DNA from: Phyllobacteriaceae bacterium
GTDB lineage: Bacteria; Pseudomonadota; Alphaproteobacteria; Rhizobiales; Rhizobiaceae
Reading direction: 5' to 3'
DNA length: 8,130 nucleotides
NCBI GenBank assembly: GCA_024645155.1
Contig: JAHEGF010000008.1
Span: 1 to 8,130, forward strand
Shown here: one piece after another, positions 6,259-8,130 of the stretch
Numbering within the stretch: position 1 is the stretch's first letter
Layout of the letters: each line of letters begins with the position of its first letter
Translations under genes and position numbers: made by a program
Notes under the pieces: generated by a model
Told to the model about the DNA's origin: nothing
The model's database searches: none
What the model saw: only the letters and a program-made list of their open reading frames with translations

Positions 6259-6328
6259 TTAACGTAGTTTCGCGGAAAATCATCCACGCATTGCGCCATC
6301 CTCGACTCTTGCGTGCATTTGCGTCAAG

Positions 6329-6344
6329 TTAACACCAAATTAAC
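6329..6344 (+). promoter_or_regulatory. CtrA-binding box
   Basis: The sequence TTAACACCAAATTAAC is an exact match to the alphaproteobacterial CtrA consensus TTAA-N7-TTAAC. It ends 16 bases before the preferred ATG of the monooxygenase gene. CtrA is the cell-cycle response regulator of this class. With the box this close to the start codon it may act as a repressor site, or transcription may begin very near the ATG. An isolated TTAAC half-site also occurs at 6259-6263. Confidence 0.55.
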
Positions 6345-6360
6345 CTTGACGGGACGGACT

Positions 6361-7728
6361 ATGCGACAGGATTTCAGGATTTGCATCATTGGTGCCGGTG
6401 CGGGCGGCCTGTCCATGGCGCGGGCCCTGCGCCGCCACGGCATCGCCTACGATCAGTTCGAGCGCCATTCCGATGTCGGTGGAGTATGGGATCAGAAAAA
6501 TCCCGGCAGCCCGATGTATGACTCCGCCCATATGATTTCCACCAAAACCATGTCGGCCTTCAAGGGCTTTCCGATGCCGGCCGAGTATCCGGACTATCCC
6601 GGCCACCGGCAGATTCTCGCTTACTTGCGGTCGTTCGCCAACGCTTACGATTTGCGCCGTGACATAACCTTCTCAACGCCGATCAAGAGCGCGGTAAAGG
6701 AAGATGGCCGCTGGACCGTTACTTTGGGTGACGGAGAGGTTCGCCATTATGATGGTGTTGTGGCGGCAACCGGACTTGCCTGGCATCCGCGCATGCCGTC
6801 TTATCCGGGCGATTTTTCCGGCGAGGCCATCCACTCGTCTAAGTACAAGTCGCCGGACATTTTCCGTGGCAAGCGGGTACTCGTCGTTGGAGCCGGCAAC
6901 TCAGGTGTTGATATCGCTGCCGATGCCGCACGCTCGGCCGCCAAGACCTTCTTGTCGATGCGCCGCGCCTATCACTTCATCCCCAAGCATATCTTCGGAA
7001 TGCCCGCCGACATCTTTGCGCTGACGGGTTCCGTGTTCCCGATGAAAATCCAACAGTATGTGTTTGCCGTTGTGCTAAAGCTGTTGAACGGTGACGTGAC
7101 GCGCCACGGCCTGCGCAAACCGGATCACCTGCCGCTGGCGAGCCATCCGATTGTCAATACGGCAGCCTTGTTGCATATGGCCCATGGCGACCTGACCCCG
7201 AAGGTTGATGTTAAAAGGCTGGAAGCCAATGAAGTCGTGTTCGAGGATGGCAGCCGTGAAGAAATCGACATGATCGTGTACGCCACCGGTTACGTGCACA
7301 AGGTACCCTTCGCCGATCCGGATCTCCTCAACAATTCCGGTGAGGAATCGAACCTCTTCATGCGCACGATCAGCCGCAAGGATCCAACTTTTTCGGCCGC
7401 AGGTTTTGTCGAGATCAATGGTGGCGTCTACCAGTTTTATGATGAATTCAACGATATCGTTGCAAACTATTATCGCGACCTGGCCGGCAATTCGCCTCGT
7501 GCCGCCAAGTTCGAGGAAATCGTCCGTTCAGGTGCCTACGATGTGTCGGGCAATGTCTCATACGTCGAAAGCCCGCGCCATCACGTCTATGCAAATGTGC
7601 TGCAAAGCGCCCGGCAGGTCAAAAAGCTAAAGCGCGCAATGGGCTGGAAAAGGTTGGTGGAAAGCGAAATGCGGGCGCCGGCCGAAACCTCAGCAAAGCC
7701 GGCAATAAAGTTGCAGGCAGCCGAGTAG
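6361..7728 (+). CDS. Flavin-containing monooxygenase (FMO-like, FAD- and NADPH-dependent)
   Basis: The 455-residue product has two dinucleotide-binding motifs, GAGAGG (11-16) for FAD and GAGNSG (177-182) for NADPH. Between them is the FMO signature FxGxxxHxxxY, seen as FSGEAIHSSKY (152-162), and the later ATG motif is IVYATGY (305-311). Such enzymes oxygenate soft nucleophiles (N or S) or perform Baeyer-Villiger reactions; the substrate here is unknown. An in-frame GTG at 6313 would add 16 residues, but that stretch contains the CtrA box, and FAD-binding folds normally begin within a few residues of the strand RICIIGAG. I therefore take the ATG at 6361, although its ribosome binding site (GGGACGG) is only fair. 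The C-terminal end (SPRHHVYANVLQSARQVKKLK) is typical of bacterial FMO-like proteins. Transcription ends at the hairpin 22-44 bases downstream. Confidence 0.93.
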   Translation: MRQDFRICIIGAGAGGLSMARALRRHGIAYDQFERHSDVGGVWDQKNPGSPMYDSAHMISTKTMSAFKGFPMPAEYPDYPGHRQILAYLRSFANAYDLRRDITFSTPIKSAVKEDGRWTVTLGDGEVRHYDGVVAATGLAWHPRMPSYPGDFSGEAIHSSKYKSPDIFRGKRVLVVGAGNSGVDIAADAARSAAKTFLSMRRAYHFIPKHIFGMPADIFALTGSVFPMKIQQYVFAVVLKLLNGDVTRHGLRKPDHLPLASHPIVNTAALLHMAHGDLTPKVDVKRLEANEVVFEDGSREEIDMIVYATGYVHKVPFADPDLLNNSGEESNLFMRTISRKDPTFSAAGFVEINGGVYQFYDEFNDIVANYYRDLAGNSPRAAKFEEIVRSGAYDVSGNVSYVESPRHHVYANVLQSARQVKKLKRAMGWKRLVESEMRAPAETSAKPAIKLQAAE

Positions 7729-7749
7729 AAAACCCCGCTGCCACCAACA

Positions 7750-7777
7750 AAAAACCCTGCCATAGGGCAGGGTTTTT
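7750..7777. terminator. Bidirectional intrinsic terminator
   Basis: CCCTGCC (7755-7761) pairs with GGCAGGG (7766-7772) around the loop ATAG. The stem is flanked by five A on the left and five T on the right, so both strands read a GC-rich stem followed by a T-run. It lies between the convergent monooxygenase and rpmE genes and can end transcription of both. Confidence 0.93.
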
Positions 7778-7802
7778 GTCTTGTAACGGCGATGATGCCA
7801 GA

Positions 7803-8024
7803 TCAAATGCCGAGATTGGCAAACTTGTTCTTGAATTTGGAAACGCGGCCACCGCGGTCAACCAGCGACTGTTGGCCGCCATTCCAAGCCGGATGGGTGT
7901 TCGGATCGATATCAAGCCTCAGTGTGTCACCTTCCGCACCCCAGGTTGAACGGGTCTGGTACTCGGTTCCATCGGTCAGCACGACCTTGATCATGTGATA
8001 GTCGGGATGAATTTCGGCTTTCAT
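7803..8024 (-). CDS. rpmE: 50S ribosomal protein L31, cysteine-free type
   Basis: The 73-residue product matches bacterial L31: MKAEIHPDYHMIKVVLTDGTEY at the N-terminus, STWG (26-29), LDIDPNTHPAWNGG (37-50) and DRGGRVSKFKNKF (56-68). L31 sits at the central protuberance of the large subunit and bridges to the small subunit. The zinc-binding cysteines of the zinc form are absent (no Cys at all), so this is the zinc-independent version usual in alphaproteobacteria. The ATG has AAGGA with seven to eight bases spacing. The gene is monocistronic as far as seen, ending at the shared bidirectional terminator. A 6-base-pair hairpin (8053-8067) lies in its leader. Confidence 0.96.
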   Translation of the reverse strand: MKAEIHPDYHMIKVVLTDGTEYQTRSTWGAEGDTLRLDIDPNTHPAWNGGQQSLVDRGGRVSKFKNKFANLGI

Positions 8025-8052
8025 TACTCTGTCCTTCGCATCGGATCATCAC

Positions 8053-8067
8053 CGGAACCCTGTTCCG
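8053..8067 (-). other. Small hairpin in the rpmE leader
   Basis: CGGAAC (8053-8058) pairs with GTTCCG (8062-8067) around a three-base loop, 28 bases upstream of the rpmE start. It would form in the rpmE leader RNA if transcription starts further right. The remaining stretch to the window end (8068-8130) shows no promoter that I can support. Confidence 0.35.
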
Positions 8068-8130
8068 AAACGCATGATCCCAGATATTTGAATATGTAAA
8101 GTCCCGGAATGCCGATCATGCGGCTTCCAA

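Noticed and set aside
6313..6360. GTG at 6313 as the start of the monooxygenase
   Set aside because: The extra 16 residues would be encoded across the CtrA box and lie before the first strand of the FAD fold, and no better ribosome binding site is present.

Overview
The window looks like a chromosomal segment of an alphaproteobacterium, most likely a member of the Hyphomicrobiales (Rhizobiales). The reasons are an alphaproteobacterial-type 6S RNA directly upstream of a 5-formyltetrahydrofolate cyclo-ligase gene, the order cyclo-ligase / YmdB-like phosphodiesterase / (insertion) / YebC, a cysteine-free ribosomal protein L31, a perfect CtrA box, and an FNR/FixK-type box. There are eight protein genes (one cut by the left edge), one structured RNA and one clear bidirectional terminator. 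No mobile element, CRISPR array, tRNA or rRNA was seen. Most of the window is ordinary housekeeping and metabolic chromosome, and I see no convincing novel multi-gene system. The points worth attention are regulatory sites and one enzyme with an unusual active site.

Layout. Left part, minus strand (1-1327): a DoxX/DoxD-like four-helix membrane protein, followed in the same direction by a MoxR-family AAA+ ATPase that runs off the left edge. The DoxX gene has a long upstream region with a perfect TTGAT-N4-ATCAA box, suggesting control by oxygen through an FNR/FixK-type regulator. Centre-left, plus strand (about 1577-3176): 6S RNA with its own CTATAT-type -10 element, then the cyclo-ligase (GTG start), then a TIGR00282/YmdB-type metallophosphoesterase 12 bases later. 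These probably form one unit, as with ssrS-ygfA in other proteobacteria.

Centre (3181-5337): a secreted metallo-beta-lactamase-fold protein on the minus strand converges with the phosphoesterase, 4 bases from stop to stop. It is divergent from a class V PLP-dependent aminotransferase on the plus strand. The 192-base divergent region between them carries a pair of inverted copies of TTTCAGTGCA.

Right part (5455-8130): yebC (plus strand) is followed not by the expected ruvC but by a palindrome-containing spacer, a CtrA box and a flavin-dependent monooxygenase gene. That gene ends at a strong bidirectional terminator shared with the convergent rpmE gene (minus strand) for ribosomal protein L31.
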